DNA from: JAUVRX01 sp049664225 | Lineage (GTDB): Bacteria; Acidobacteriota; Thermoanaerobaculia; Multivoradales; JAHEKO01 | Direction of reading: 5' to 3' | Assembly (NCBI GenBank): GCA_049664225.1 | Contig: JBATEX010000141.1 | Span: 1-64,000, forward strand | Length of the DNA: 64,000 nt | In this document: in pieces, positions 1 to 7,967 of the stretch | How positions within the stretch are numbered: the first letter of the stretch is position 1 | How the letters are laid out: each line of letters begins with the position of its first letter | Notes under the pieces: generated by a model | What the model saw: the letters and a program-made list of their open reading frames with translations, nothing else | The model's database searches: none | Told to the model about the DNA's origin: nothing | Program-made: the position numbers and the translations under genes

Positions 1-85
1 TCTCGCCGAGCTGGTCGACCTCCGACCTTCCAGGGCCAATCTGAGGACTCGGTTTCGGGGTTTGCAAGGGCTCGATCATAAGCAT
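1..85 (-). CDS. possible 5' end of a leftward gene, cut by the window edge
   Basis: An open frame runs leftward off the window from ATG at 85 or, better, from ATG at 79, which has a GGAG about 7 bases upstream. A perfect TATAAT hexamer sits on the same strand at 109-104. About 26 residues are visible, beginning MIEP and rich in Pro and Gly, and no family can be named. The call rests on the open frame, ribosome site and -10 box together; the opposite strand is also open from 2 to 134, so this is tentative. Confidence 0.35.
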   Translation of the reverse strand, partial: MLMIEPLQTPKPSPQIGPGRSEVDQLGE

Positions 86-103
86 TCTCCAGGGCAATAC
101 ACC

Positions 104-109
104 ATTATA
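104..109 (-). promoter_or_regulatory. candidate -10 box for the left-edge gene
   Basis: Read on the minus strand the bases are TATAAT, a perfect sigma-70 -10 hexamer, about 19 bases upstream of the candidate ATG at 85. No good -35 hexamer is seen at 16-18 bases spacing. The surrounding 95-130 stretch is more AT-rich than the rest of the window, which fits a promoter. Confidence 0.35.
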
Positions 110-134
110 AACGCCGTATTTTCAGCGCTTTAGG

Positions 135-426
135 TTGCCTCGTGACACACGAACGAGGGTCTTCGAGGCATCTTTGTCAACCAGCTGAGAGAACGCGTCG
201 CAGAGGAAAGCTACGCGCGCTCGGAGCCCTCTCTGGGCCCGATCACAGAGGTCGCGAAAAATGGCGCGGAGAACTTGTCAAGAACTTTCTTGTGAGTTCT
301 TCGAGGAATCGCGCTGGAAGGGGACCTGCCGGCTAGCTTCTCGTGTAGGACGTCCACGTGCCTATGTAGAATCACGACCACAGAGACTTCGTGTGACCCA
401 ATCGAGGGCTCTGAATCCAGTGGGAG
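135..426. other. stretch without a supportable gene
   Basis: Several overlapping open frames cross this stretch on both strands, but their translations are rich in Arg, Ser, Cys and Pro without hydrophobic periodicity or recognisable motifs. I see no tRNA-like cloverleaf, terminator or repeat here. It probably is leader or spacer DNA between the left-edge gene and the nhaC-type gene. Confidence 0.4.
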
Positions 427-657
427 ATGGATCCGCCATGGCAGATACCGATACCAGCCCAAAAAAGCCAGGAAGCCAAACCTCGGCGAGCTCGTTTCCG
501 GAAATTCGTCACCTGGACATTCCTGACGCTTCGAGTTCTTGGAGTCATCTCTGTGGTCGACGCGGTCATGTCGAACCGCACCGCTACGGCAGCTGTCGCC
601 GGGTCCCTCAGTCTTGTGACGATTCCCGCTGTCGCACTGCCGGCGCCGATACTCTAG
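427..657 (+). CDS. small putative membrane protein
   Basis: A 76-codon frame ends 16 bases before the antiporter start. It has a basic N-terminal part (KPRRARFRK around residues 18-26) followed by a hydrophobic segment around 27-48 and a second hydrophobic stretch at about 54-76, the pattern of a small two-helix membrane protein. Its composition is more protein-like than the competing frames here. No family was recognised. It could be co-transcribed with the antiporter, or could be a chance frame. Confidence 0.35.
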   Translation: MDPPWQIPIPAQKSQEAKPRRARFRKFVTWTFLTLRVLGVISVVDAVMSNRTATAAVAGSLSLVTIPAVALPAPIL

Positions 658-673
658 ATCCCTCGAAGAACTC

Positions 674-2092
674 ATGAGCGATCCCGGCTGGTACTCCATC
701 CTGCCTCCAATCCTGGCCATTGTCCTGGCCATCTGGAGCAAGCAGGTCATCCCGTCACTCTTTACGGGGATCTGGACGGGATTCACCCTGCTCAATGGGT
801 TCAACCCGATCGTCGGAGCGACCGAGAGTCTCGAGGGGATCGTCCATGTGTTTACCGACCCGGGAGACACGCGAGTCCTGATTTTCACGCTGCTCATCGG
901 TTCGATGATCGCCACGATCGAGTTTTCGGGCGGGGTCAGGGGCTTCGTGCACTTTCTCGAGACCCGACGTTGGGTCCACACCGGAAAGCGTGCCCAGATC
1001 CTCGCCTGGGTCACTGGGATCATCATCTTCATCGAGTCGAACATCACCTTGCTGGTGGCAGGTTCCGTCTGCAGGCCCCTGTTCGATCGCTACAAAATCT
1101 CTCGCGAGAAACTCGCGTATCTGATCGATGCAACCTCCGCTCCGGTCTGCATCATGATTCCACTCAACGCGTGGGGTGCCGTCATTATCGGCCTGGTGGC
1201 ATCAACCGGGGTGGACAATCCACTGCAGACCTTCATCGCGTCGATTCCCTACAATCTCTACTCGATCGCCGCGATCCTCCTGGCAGCGGTCGTCATTTGG
1301 AAGAACCTGAATCTCGGCCCCATGAAAGCGGCCGAGGAACGAACGCGCGGCGGCGAGCTCCTGTGGCCCGACGCCACGCCTCTGGTGGATACGTCTGCAG
1401 AGGTGAGCCCGGAGGGTGAAAGCCCTGAGGATATTCCGTCCGCAGCGTACATGGTGCTCCCGATCCTGGTGATGATTCTGATGATGCCGGTTTCTCTCTA
1501 CATCACCGGGGATGGCGACATCATCGAGGGCTCAGGGTCCATCTCCGTCCTCTGGTCTGTCAGCGCCGCGGTGGTGACGACCTGGATCATGCTCCTCGCA
1601 GGTCGCAAGGCCTCGCTGTACGACCTGATGCGGATGTTCATGAAAGGCGCCAAGGACCTTCTGCCGATAGCGACGATTCTGCTGCTGGCTCTGGCCCTCG
1701 GTGATGTCGCCCAGCTGCTCGGAACCGGGCAATATGTGGCAGGCATCGCCAGCGCCACGGTTCCCCAGTTCCTGCTGGCGCCGCTCGTCTTTCTCGTCTC
1801 AGCCTTTATCGCCTTCTCCGTCGGTTCGAGCTGGGGGACTTTCGCGATCATGATCCCAATCGCGATTCCGATTGCGACGACGCTCGGCTTACCCGTTCCG
1901 CTCTTGCTGGGAGCCGCGACATCCGGCGCGATCTTTGGAGACCACGCATCGCCGATCAGTGACACGACGGTCGTCGCTTCGATGGCCTCGGCTACCGATC
2001 ACATCGATCACGTGCGCACGCAGCTACCCTATGCGCTGCTCGCCGCTGGCATCGCCACCATCGGTTTCCTGATTCTCAGTCTTATCGGGTAG
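674..2092 (+). CDS. NhaC-family Na+/H+ antiporter-type membrane protein
   Basis: A 472-aa polytopic inner-membrane protein of the NhaC (Na_H_antiporter) family, expected to exchange cytoplasmic Na+ or another solute for H+. Evidence: many hydrophobic helices, the SREKLAYLIDATSAPV stretch in the first half, GSSWGTFAIMIP, and the family signature GDHASPISDTTVVASMAS followed by DHIDHVRTQLPYAL near the C terminus. The usual FFDDYANT-type acidic motif of the second copy at 42.5 kb is here IFIESNIT, so the substrate may differ. The ribosome site is weak (GAAGAA). It is followed convergently by the nucleotidyltransferase gene 31 bases away. Confidence 0.85.
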   Translation: MSDPGWYSILPPILAIVLAIWSKQVIPSLFTGIWTGFTLLNGFNPIVGATESLEGIVHVFTDPGDTRVLIFTLLIGSMIATIEFSGGVRGFVHFLETRRWVHTGKRAQILAWVTGIIIFIESNITLLVAGSVCRPLFDRYKISREKLAYLIDATSAPVCIMIPLNAWGAVIIGLVASTGVDNPLQTFIASIPYNLYSIAAILLAAVVIWKNLNLGPMKAAEERTRGGELLWPDATPLVDTSAEVSPEGESPEDIPSAAYMVLPILVMILMMPVSLYITGDGDIIEGSGSISVLWSVSAAVVTTWIMLLAGRKASLYDLMRMFMKGAKDLLPIATILLLALALGDVAQLLGTGQYVAGIASATVPQFLLAPLVFLVSAFIAFSVGSSWGTFAIMIPIAIPIATTLGLPVPLLLGAATSGAIFGDHASPISDTTVVASMASATDHIDHVRTQLPYALLAAGIATIGFLILSLIG

Positions 2093-2123
2093 GTCCGCAG
2101 GACCCTAGCGCATCTCCCGCCGA

Positions 2124-3065
2124 CTAGCTGAGCTCGCGAGCGATCTCTCTGGCTTCTTCCTCGGTATCGATGTCCTTGGCCATGGACAGGGCATGCATGA
2201 GGGGAAGGCGGCCCTTGCGATCGGGGTATTTCCTGCGGTGCTTGAAGGAGACAAAGATCCGGCGAAGCCTCTCCGCCATCTCCTCGGAGGTGACCACCCC
2301 ATCTTTCAGATGGAAGCCCATAATGACCCCATTGGTGATCACGGTAGCAGTGAGATCCGGCAGTCGGAAGGCGAAGAGATGCTTGAAGTCCTGCACCACC
2401 AGGCCAAGAAGGATATGCGTGGCGATCAACCACGTTCGGTACAGCACACCTCGATTGCGACTGCGATAGGCCAGGTCGAAGGTCCGGAACACGAGAGGTA
2501 GCCGCACAGCGTTGGTGTCCGCTATGACCAAGTGCCCGGGCAGGAGAGTCGTCGGCTCAGCGTCGGGCGTCGGCTGGATCTGGTACTTGGGCTTCCAGGC
2601 CGAAGCGCCCATATCCTTCGGTCGCTCGGGTGCCAGGATCAGTGGTGCCCAGAAATCCAACGGAGCGTGCTGGAAGTAGTCCTCCATCAATCTCCGCAGC
2701 TCGTCGCCTTCCGGTAGGATGTCGCAGGTCGTGACCGCCACGATTCCCCCGGGTGACTCTGGCGCTACCTCCATCACAGAGGCCTCGATGTTCTTGCCGA
2801 AAGTGGAGTCGGTATCAATGACGCGCGCCCCGTTCCGGTGGTCGCCATAGACCCGAACCGGGCCGGCAATGAACACCGGGTCGAAGCAGCCGCTCTCCTT
2901 GACGCGTTCGAGAAGCAAGTCGATGATCGGCCGTCCACCGATCCGCAGATCCATCCCCTTCGCTCCTTTCAAGGGGTGCAGGTCTGCCCCGGCTTCCGGA
3001 AGTGCAACCGGCTCCGGATCGCTTCCCGCCAGAATGATCAGTGGTATGGGCTGATGCTTCGCCAT
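2124..3065 (-). CDS. MobA-like nucleotidyltransferase (NTP transferase) family protein
   Basis: A 313-aa cytoplasmic protein with a GT-A-like nucleotidyltransferase N terminus: LIILAGSD near residue 8-15, a GxPLKG-like segment (HPLKGAKGMDL), GGRPIIDLLLERV as the second conserved helix, and a TTCDILPEGDELR acidic site. The C-terminal half is longer than in plain MobA-like enzymes and has a hydrophobic helix around WLIATHILLGLVV. The start at 3065 is preferred because GGAG lies 5 bases upstream; the open frame extends to 3296 without family support. Substrate unknown; a sugar-phosphate or cofactor nucleotidyl transfer is the family role. Confidence 0.65.
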   Translation of the reverse strand: MAKHQPIPLIILAGSDPEPVALPEAGADLHPLKGAKGMDLRIGGRPIIDLLLERVKESGCFDPVFIAGPVRVYGDHRNGARVIDTDSTFGKNIEASVMEVAPESPGGIVAVTTCDILPEGDELRRLMEDYFQHAPLDFWAPLILAPERPKDMGASAWKPKYQIQPTPDAEPTTLLPGHLVIADTNAVRLPLVFRTFDLAYRSRNRGVLYRTWLIATHILLGLVVQDFKHLFAFRLPDLTATVITNGVIMGFHLKDGVVTSEEMAERLRRIFVSFKHRRKYPDRKGRLPLMHALSMAKDIDTEEEAREIARELS

Positions 3066-3249
3066 TTCAACTCCATCCCGCAGCAGGCCGAGACGAGGAT
3101 TGTACCCAACCGGGTGGCGCTCACTGAACTCGTTGCCGTTCGACTCTATCGCAGTCTGGCTGCGCCGACTGGTGCTGGCGTCGTCACCTCGATCACAAGG
3201 CGGAGCTGCTAGAGTCGCGGCCGAGATCGAGCCGCGCTTCGACGAGACC

Positions 3250-4017
3250 ATGAACACCCCACGTCCAGCACGCCCTGACCCACCTCGAATCGGCACCGCC
3301 TGGGCCGTGGCAGTGACGGTGATCGCCGTGGTGACGATTCTGGTTGGGGCAAGTCTCTACGTCTTTCGATCCGTCAGAGAGCTTCCAGCCGAGGCCGCCA
3401 GGGGGACCCTGAAGGCGATCGAGGAGATAAAGCAAGTCGCGGCGGCCTTCCGCCAAGGAACGATCCGTACGGAATTCGCCAGCTACGCGACCACCCTCAC
3501 AGGCAGCAACTATCTTCAATTTGCCACGTTGAGGCAGACCGAGGTGTTCACCAGAACAGACAAGAGCTCTGTACTCTGGGGAAGTCTGGAACTTCCCGAG
3601 GTTGTCGTGTCGGCGACGGCTCCAGTCGTCTACACGGCCTACCTCGACTTGAACGAGGAGTGGCATTTCAATCTGGCCGGCCAGACGCTGGAAGTCCTGG
3701 CTCCCCCGGTCCGCTTCAATCTACCTGCCATCGACGCCTCCGAGATCCGCTACGAGATTCGACAGGGTAGCCTGCTACGTGACGAGGGAGAATCGCTCGA
3801 GGAGCTGAAGCGCGGTCTCACCCAGATGTCCATCCGCCGCTCGCGAGACCACCTGCCGCTGATACGGGAGACGGGACGCCGCAAGACCCGAGAGTTCATT
3901 GAGAACTGGCTCGTGCAGAGCTTTGGTGACGGGCACGACTATCGGGTGCGGGTCGTTTTCGCCGATGAGGTCGCGCCTGACGGCGATCGCGGTGTGCAAC
4001 AGCCAGAAGGACCCTGA
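3250..4017 (+). CDS. DUF4230-like membrane-anchored protein
   Basis: A 255-aa protein with a single N-terminal transmembrane segment (about residues 18-38) and a large, presumably periplasmic, alpha/beta domain. The pattern of an EL-containing strand, a beta-rich centre with LAGQTLEVLAPP, then a helix-rich tail ending in a short strand (YRVRVVF) resembles DUF4230 proteins; this assignment is by overall pattern only. The start at 3250 follows a GAG and sits immediately before the basic N-terminal region; an in-frame extension to 3100 overlaps the 5' region of the divergent nucleotidyltransferase gene and looks non-coding. No function is known. Confidence 0.6.
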   Translation: MNTPRPARPDPPRIGTAWAVAVTVIAVVTILVGASLYVFRSVRELPAEAARGTLKAIEEIKQVAAAFRQGTIRTEFASYATTLTGSNYLQFATLRQTEVFTRTDKSSVLWGSLELPEVVVSATAPVVYTAYLDLNEEWHFNLAGQTLEVLAPPVRFNLPAIDASEIRYEIRQGSLLRDEGESLEELKRGLTQMSIRRSRDHLPLIRETGRRKTREFIENWLVQSFGDGHDYRVRVVFADEVAPDGDRGVQQPEGP

Positions 4018-4024
4018 AATAACC

Positions 4025-4774
4025 TCAGTGCAGCTCGAACTCGGCGATCAGAGGTCGATGGTCACTGGCCACCCGAGCTGCCACATGCCGACACCGGTAG
4101 GCCCACAGAAGCCGCAGGTTGCCACGGTAGTAGATCCGATCCAACCCACCGCGCGGAGAGATCGAGGGGTAGGTCTTGATCGCCCTCGGACCTCTCTGGG
4201 TCTGGTGATCGGAGGCACAATCGAATCGCAGCCCCTCGACGAAGAACGCGCGGAGCAAGGACCTCCAGTCATTGAAGTCTCCACCCAGAATGCAGGCAGT
4301 TCCCGGGTCGAGATCCGCCATCTCGCGGGAGTGTGCGAGAAGTCCGGCCTGTCGCTCTCGCTCCCTTGCGGACAACCCGAGATGTAGATTGAAGACCTCC
4401 AACCGGTGGGGATGCCCAGTCACCTTCTCCACCAGGAGCGACGTGTGCTGGCAGCCCCGTCGCTTGCGATTTCCGATGGTCAGATCGATGTTTCTTTCAC
4501 GCTTGATCGGATACCGGCTCAGGGTGGCGTTACCGTACCAGCCCTTGCGCAGGCTCACATTGTGACCGATCGCCCAATACGGATAGCCCAGGCGCTCAGC
4601 CAGATTCTCGGCCAGGTGGAGCTCTCTCGATCGCGGCACTCCCTCGTCGACTTCCTGGAGCAGCGCGATATCCGGGCTGTGATCCTGCAAGATCTCGGCG
4701 ATGCGATCAGGCCGAAAACGGCGATCGACGCCAATCGCCCTATGGATGTTGTAAGAGGCAAAGCGCACCCTCAT
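4025..4774 (-). CDS. endonuclease/exonuclease/phosphatase (EEP) family hydrolase
   Basis: A 249-aa metal-dependent phosphodiesterase-fold protein. The EEP landmarks are all present in order: FASYNIHRAIG at the N terminus, LLQEVDEG (metal-binding Glu) near residue 42, FNLHLG (catalytic His), GGDFNDW (Asp/Asn pair) and the terminal SDHRPLIAEF (Asp-His). No signal peptide is evident. Members cleave DNA, inositol phosphates or phospholipids; the substrate cannot be told here. AGGA lies 8 bases before the start. It ends 7 bases from the convergent DUF4230-like gene. Confidence 0.85.
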   Translation of the reverse strand: MRVRFASYNIHRAIGVDRRFRPDRIAEILQDHSPDIALLQEVDEGVPRSRELHLAENLAERLGYPYWAIGHNVSLRKGWYGNATLSRYPIKRERNIDLTIGNRKRRGCQHTSLLVEKVTGHPHRLEVFNLHLGLSARERERQAGLLAHSREMADLDPGTACILGGDFNDWRSLLRAFFVEGLRFDCASDHQTQRGPRAIKTYPSISPRGGLDRIYYRGNLRLLWAYRCRHVAARVASDHRPLIAEFELH

Positions 4775-4930
4775 GCATCAATCCTACCCGGGAGGTTGCT
4801 TCCGGACCTAACCGCCGAAACACCTTAGAGAATCTATCAAAGCGGCGGTACACTCTCATTTCGCCCGAACTCGTGTTCGGCCCGGGGATCCAATCCGATG
4901 TCTCGACAGCACCAACCCCCAGTGCGCGAA

Positions 4931-6208
4931 ATGAGACCGCTCCGAGCCTTCGCCATCTACCTCACTGGCCTCTCGATGGCGCTCGGCATTGCTCTCCTGG
5001 GCGCCTGCACGGGCACTTCGCAGGAACCCAGAGCCCCGGACCAGGGACAACCGGAACGGCCCACCCTGCTGCTCATCAGCCTGGATGGCTTCAGGTGGGA
5101 CTTCATGGAGCTAGCGGAGACACCCTCGCTGGATCGGCTGGCGGCCTCTGGAGTTCGGGCAGAGCGCTTGATCCCCGTTTTTCCGACCAAGACGTTTCCG
5201 AATCACTTCACCATCGTCACCGGTCTCTATCCTGAGCATCATGGAATCGTCGCCAACAACTTCTACGATCCCACTTTCGATGCCAGCTTCATTCTCGCCG
5301 ACCCGAAGACCCATGCCCAGGCGCCCTGGTGGGAGGGCGAACCGATCTGGGTCACTGCCGAGAAGCAAGGGCGAGCCGCTGCAACCTACTTCTGGCCCGG
5401 CTCCGAGGCCGAGTTCGAGGGGATTCGGCCAACCTACTGGAAGCCCTATGACCATGGGGCCCCCTACGACGAGCGTATCGATCAGGTCCTTGCCTGGCTC
5501 GATTCCGAAGAACAAGTTCGGCCCGACTTCGTGGCCCTCTATTTGGACCTGGTGGATACGGTCGCACATTCGAACGATCCCGACTCTTCGCCGCGCGTCG
5601 CCGAGGCCATTCGCACAGTGGATGCGGTCCTGGGTCGCCTCCTCGATGGCTTGACGGCCTCAGGGCAAGAAGGCCGGGTGAATCTGCTCGTGGTCTCCGA
5701 CCACGGCATGGCCTCCACCTCATCGGGTCGAGTCATCTTCCTGGACGACTACCTGGACACTGACAAGGTCCGCATCGTGGACTGGAATCCGGTTCTATCG
5801 ATCTGGCCCGAGCCCGGAGACGCAGACCGAGTCTACGAGACCCTGGTCGGTGCCCACCCCCATTTGCGGGTCTTCCGCAAAGAGGAAATCCCAGAAGACT
5901 GGCACTACCGTGACCATCGGAGGATTCCTCCTCTGCTGGGAGTCGCAGATGAAGGTTGGTCCATCACCACTCGCCCGATATTTGCCTACAATCCGGGCTT
6001 CTTCGAAGGTGCCAACCACGGCTACGACCCATCGCTCGACTCCATGGGTGCCCTGTTTGTCGCCCACGGTCCAGCCTTCAAGGAGGGACTCGTGGTACCT
6101 CCGATCCAAGCCGTGGACCTCTACGAGCTCATGTGCTCGATTCTCGATCTGGCACCGGCTGCCAACGACGGTGATCTGGCGAGAGCTCAGCACCTTTTGC
6201 ATCATTGA
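4931..6208 (+). CDS. ENPP-type nucleotide pyrophosphatase/phosphodiesterase lipoprotein
   Basis: A 425-aa alkaline-phosphatase-superfamily enzyme of the ectonucleotide pyrophosphatase/phosphodiesterase group. From the chosen ATG the order is: signal peptide with lipobox LLGAC (Cys at about 26), LISLDGFRWD (metal Asp52), FPTKTFPNHFT with nucleophile Thr88 and Asn91, TGLYPEHHGI, a DLVDTVAH metal pair, VVSDHGM, and a final NHGY His. All six metal ligands and the nucleophile look intact. It should act outside the inner membrane on nucleotides or phosphodiester lipids. An alternative ATG at 4898 gives 11 more residues. A terminator follows at 6319-6360. Confidence 0.9.
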   Translation: MRPLRAFAIYLTGLSMALGIALLGACTGTSQEPRAPDQGQPERPTLLLISLDGFRWDFMELAETPSLDRLAASGVRAERLIPVFPTKTFPNHFTIVTGLYPEHHGIVANNFYDPTFDASFILADPKTHAQAPWWEGEPIWVTAEKQGRAAATYFWPGSEAEFEGIRPTYWKPYDHGAPYDERIDQVLAWLDSEEQVRPDFVALYLDLVDTVAHSNDPDSSPRVAEAIRTVDAVLGRLLDGLTASGQEGRVNLLVVSDHGMASTSSGRVIFLDDYLDTDKVRIVDWNPVLSIWPEPGDADRVYETLVGAHPHLRVFRKEEIPEDWHYRDHRRIPPLLGVADEGWSITTRPIFAYNPGFFEGANHGYDPSLDSMGALFVAHGPAFKEGLVVPPIQAVDLYELMCSILDLAPAANDGDLARAQHLLHH

Positions 6209-6318
6209 CGCCCTCCGGTGTGCAGTCCGTCACACATCTGTGACCGACTCCACTGCTGGTCCGACGGATTCTGGCTACATTGGTCTCGGTTCAGCATCCT
6301 CCTTTCTTCCCCCATACC

Positions 6319-6360
6319 GGCGATGGATCTCCCCTCCTTGATCCATCGCCACCTTTTTAT
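6319..6360 (+). terminator. intrinsic terminator after the phosphodiesterase gene
   Basis: An 11-bp perfect stem (6319-6329 with 6340-6350, starting GGCGATGG) closes a 10-base loop and is followed by a run of five T at 6354-6358. It lies 110 bases past the phosphodiesterase stop and before the pspC-like gene, so it should end plus-strand transcription. Confidence 0.8.
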
Positions 6361-6455
6361 TCGGGCCCGGCCTCCCGCACGGGAACTTTTCGCCCACAAC
6401 ATCGTAGACTTGGGCAGCGAGCGGAAGAGTAGAGTCAAGAGATAAGGAGGTCGTC

Positions 6456-6674
6456 GTGCCCAATCCAAAGAACCCACTTCGAAGGTCCCGAAGCCATCGG
6501 ATAATCGCCGGGGTCTGCGGCGGCCTCGCCGATTGGCTCGGCTGGGACGTGACTCTGGTCCGGGTCCTCTACATCATCGTGTCGATTCTCTCGGCGGCCT
6601 TTCCAGGCCTACTGGCCTATCTGATCCTCTGGATCGTCATGCCCGACGCCGATCCCGCGCCCAGTACGAAGTAG
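6456..6674 (+). CDS. PspC domain protein
   Basis: A 72-aa protein that is nothing but a PspC domain: basic start, the conserved IAGVCGGLADWLGWD segment at about residues 16-30, RVLYIIVSIL, then a hydrophobic helix ending LILWIVMPD. PspC-domain proteins are inner-membrane anchored and sense envelope stress or bind PspB/LiaF-like partners. The GTG start is well supported by AAGGAGG 6 bases upstream. It is separated from the upstream gene by a terminator, so it heads a new unit, possibly with the site-2 protease 54 bases downstream. Confidence 0.9.
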   Translation: MPNPKNPLRRSRSHRIIAGVCGGLADWLGWDVTLVRVLYIIVSILSAAFPGLLAYLILWIVMPDADPAPSTK

Positions 6675-6728
6675 TGAAGCCCTCGTCGATGCGAGTCACG
6701 AGCCTGCAGAACCCTCGACGCGGCCGGA

Positions 6729-7883
6729 GTGGCTACTGAAGTGTTCGGCAAGCGAATCGAGCTGTTTCGGCTGTTCGGAATTCCCCTGCGAATCGACCTG
6801 AGCTGGTTCATCGTCGCCCTGCTCGTCACCTGGTCCCTCGCCGAGAACTTCTTCCCTGCTGTTGCCGTAGGACTTTCGCCTGGGACCTACTGGGCAATGG
6901 GAGCTTTCGGCGCCCTGGGGCTCTTCGCCTCCGTGGTTCTCCACGAGCTGGCGCATGCTCTGGTGGCCCGTAGTTATGGCCTGTCGATCCACGGCATCAC
7001 TTTGTTCATCTTCGGCGGTGTCGCCGAAATGGAGACCGAGCCACCCAGTGCCAAGGCCGAGTTCATGGTCGCCATCGCCGGCCCTATCGCCAGCGTGGCG
7101 ATCGCCGCAGGCTGCTCTCTGCTCATCGGTGTTCCGTGGGGTTTCCCAGGCGCTTCCGTTGCGGTCGCAGTCCTGACCTATCTCGCCTTCATCAATCGCA
7201 TGCTGGTTTTCTTCAATATGATCCCAGCCTTCCCCCTCGATGGCGGGAGAGTCCTCAGGTCCGCGCTCTGGCAGTGGAAGGGGGATCTTCCGTGGGCGAC
7301 CTCCATCACGTCTCGAATCGGCAGCGGTTTCGGAGTCGCGCTGATCGTCCTCGGGGGTCTTCTGATCGTTCTCGGTCGCAGTGGCGTCAGTGGCATGTGG
7401 TACATCCTGATTGGCCTGTTCCTACGCAACGCGGCTCGGATGTCCTACCGACAGCTCGTATTGCGAAGCGCCCTGGAAGGAGAACCCGTCAGCCGATTCA
7501 TGCGGACAGCGCTGATGGGGGTGCAGCGCTCAGCCTCCGTGGCCGAGGTGGTAGAGAGATACTTCAATCGCTATCCGTTCGAGTACCTGCCGGTCGTAGA
7601 CGGAACCCGGCTGACGGGCTGCGTGACTACCGACCAGGTACAAGAGCTGTCTCCTGATCAATGGGAACTGCTAACGGTCGGAGCCATCGCCATACCCTGC
7701 CCGGTTCACAGCCTGGTACCCCCAGACAGCGACGCGATGGACGCTCTGAATCGCATGATCCACAACAAAAGCTCCTATCTGCTGGTAGTCGAGGAAGACC
7801 GCCTCTTGGGCGTCGTCGCGATGCGGGAACTGCTCGAGTTCCTTTCATCGAAACCCAAGATCCAGGGCACGCAGGTTGCTTGA
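6729..7883 (+). CDS. site-2 protease (M50) with C-terminal CBS domains
   Basis: A 384-aa intramembrane zinc metalloprotease. The N-terminal region carries several transmembrane helices with VVLHELAHALVA (HExxH zinc site, about residue 73-84) and NMIPAFPLDGGRVL, the second zinc ligand motif. After residue about 245 there are two CBS modules (FEYLPVVDGTRLTGCVT and SYLLVVEEDRLLGVVA), which usually bind adenine nucleotides and tune activity. This is the S2P/SpoIVFB-like subgroup that cleaves membrane-bound regulators. Translation likely starts at GTG 6729; no strong ribosome site is visible. Neighbour PspC also belongs to envelope stress biology. Confidence 0.9.
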   Translation: MATEVFGKRIELFRLFGIPLRIDLSWFIVALLVTWSLAENFFPAVAVGLSPGTYWAMGAFGALGLFASVVLHELAHALVARSYGLSIHGITLFIFGGVAEMETEPPSAKAEFMVAIAGPIASVAIAAGCSLLIGVPWGFPGASVAVAVLTYLAFINRMLVFFNMIPAFPLDGGRVLRSALWQWKGDLPWATSITSRIGSGFGVALIVLGGLLIVLGRSGVSGMWYILIGLFLRNAARMSYRQLVLRSALEGEPVSRFMRTALMGVQRSASVAEVVERYFNRYPFEYLPVVDGTRLTGCVTTDQVQELSPDQWELLTVGAIAIPCPVHSLVPPDSDAMDALNRMIHNKSSYLLVVEEDRLLGVVAMRELLEFLSSKPKIQGTQVA

Positions 7884-7967
7884 CACCCTATTGATCCCGA
7901 GATAGCCTGCCGGCCAGCCACGCAAAGGAAAAACCAGCTCGTCAGTTCCGATCAGGGAGGCCAGAGA

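Noticed and set aside
261..677. 138-aa plus-strand frame before the first antiporter
   Set aside because: Rich in Arg, Ser and Cys, no family, overlaps a more protein-like 76-aa frame.
2093..2105. GGTCC-GCA-GGACC small hairpin after the first antiporter
   Set aside because: Five-base stem without a T run; too weak to call a terminator.
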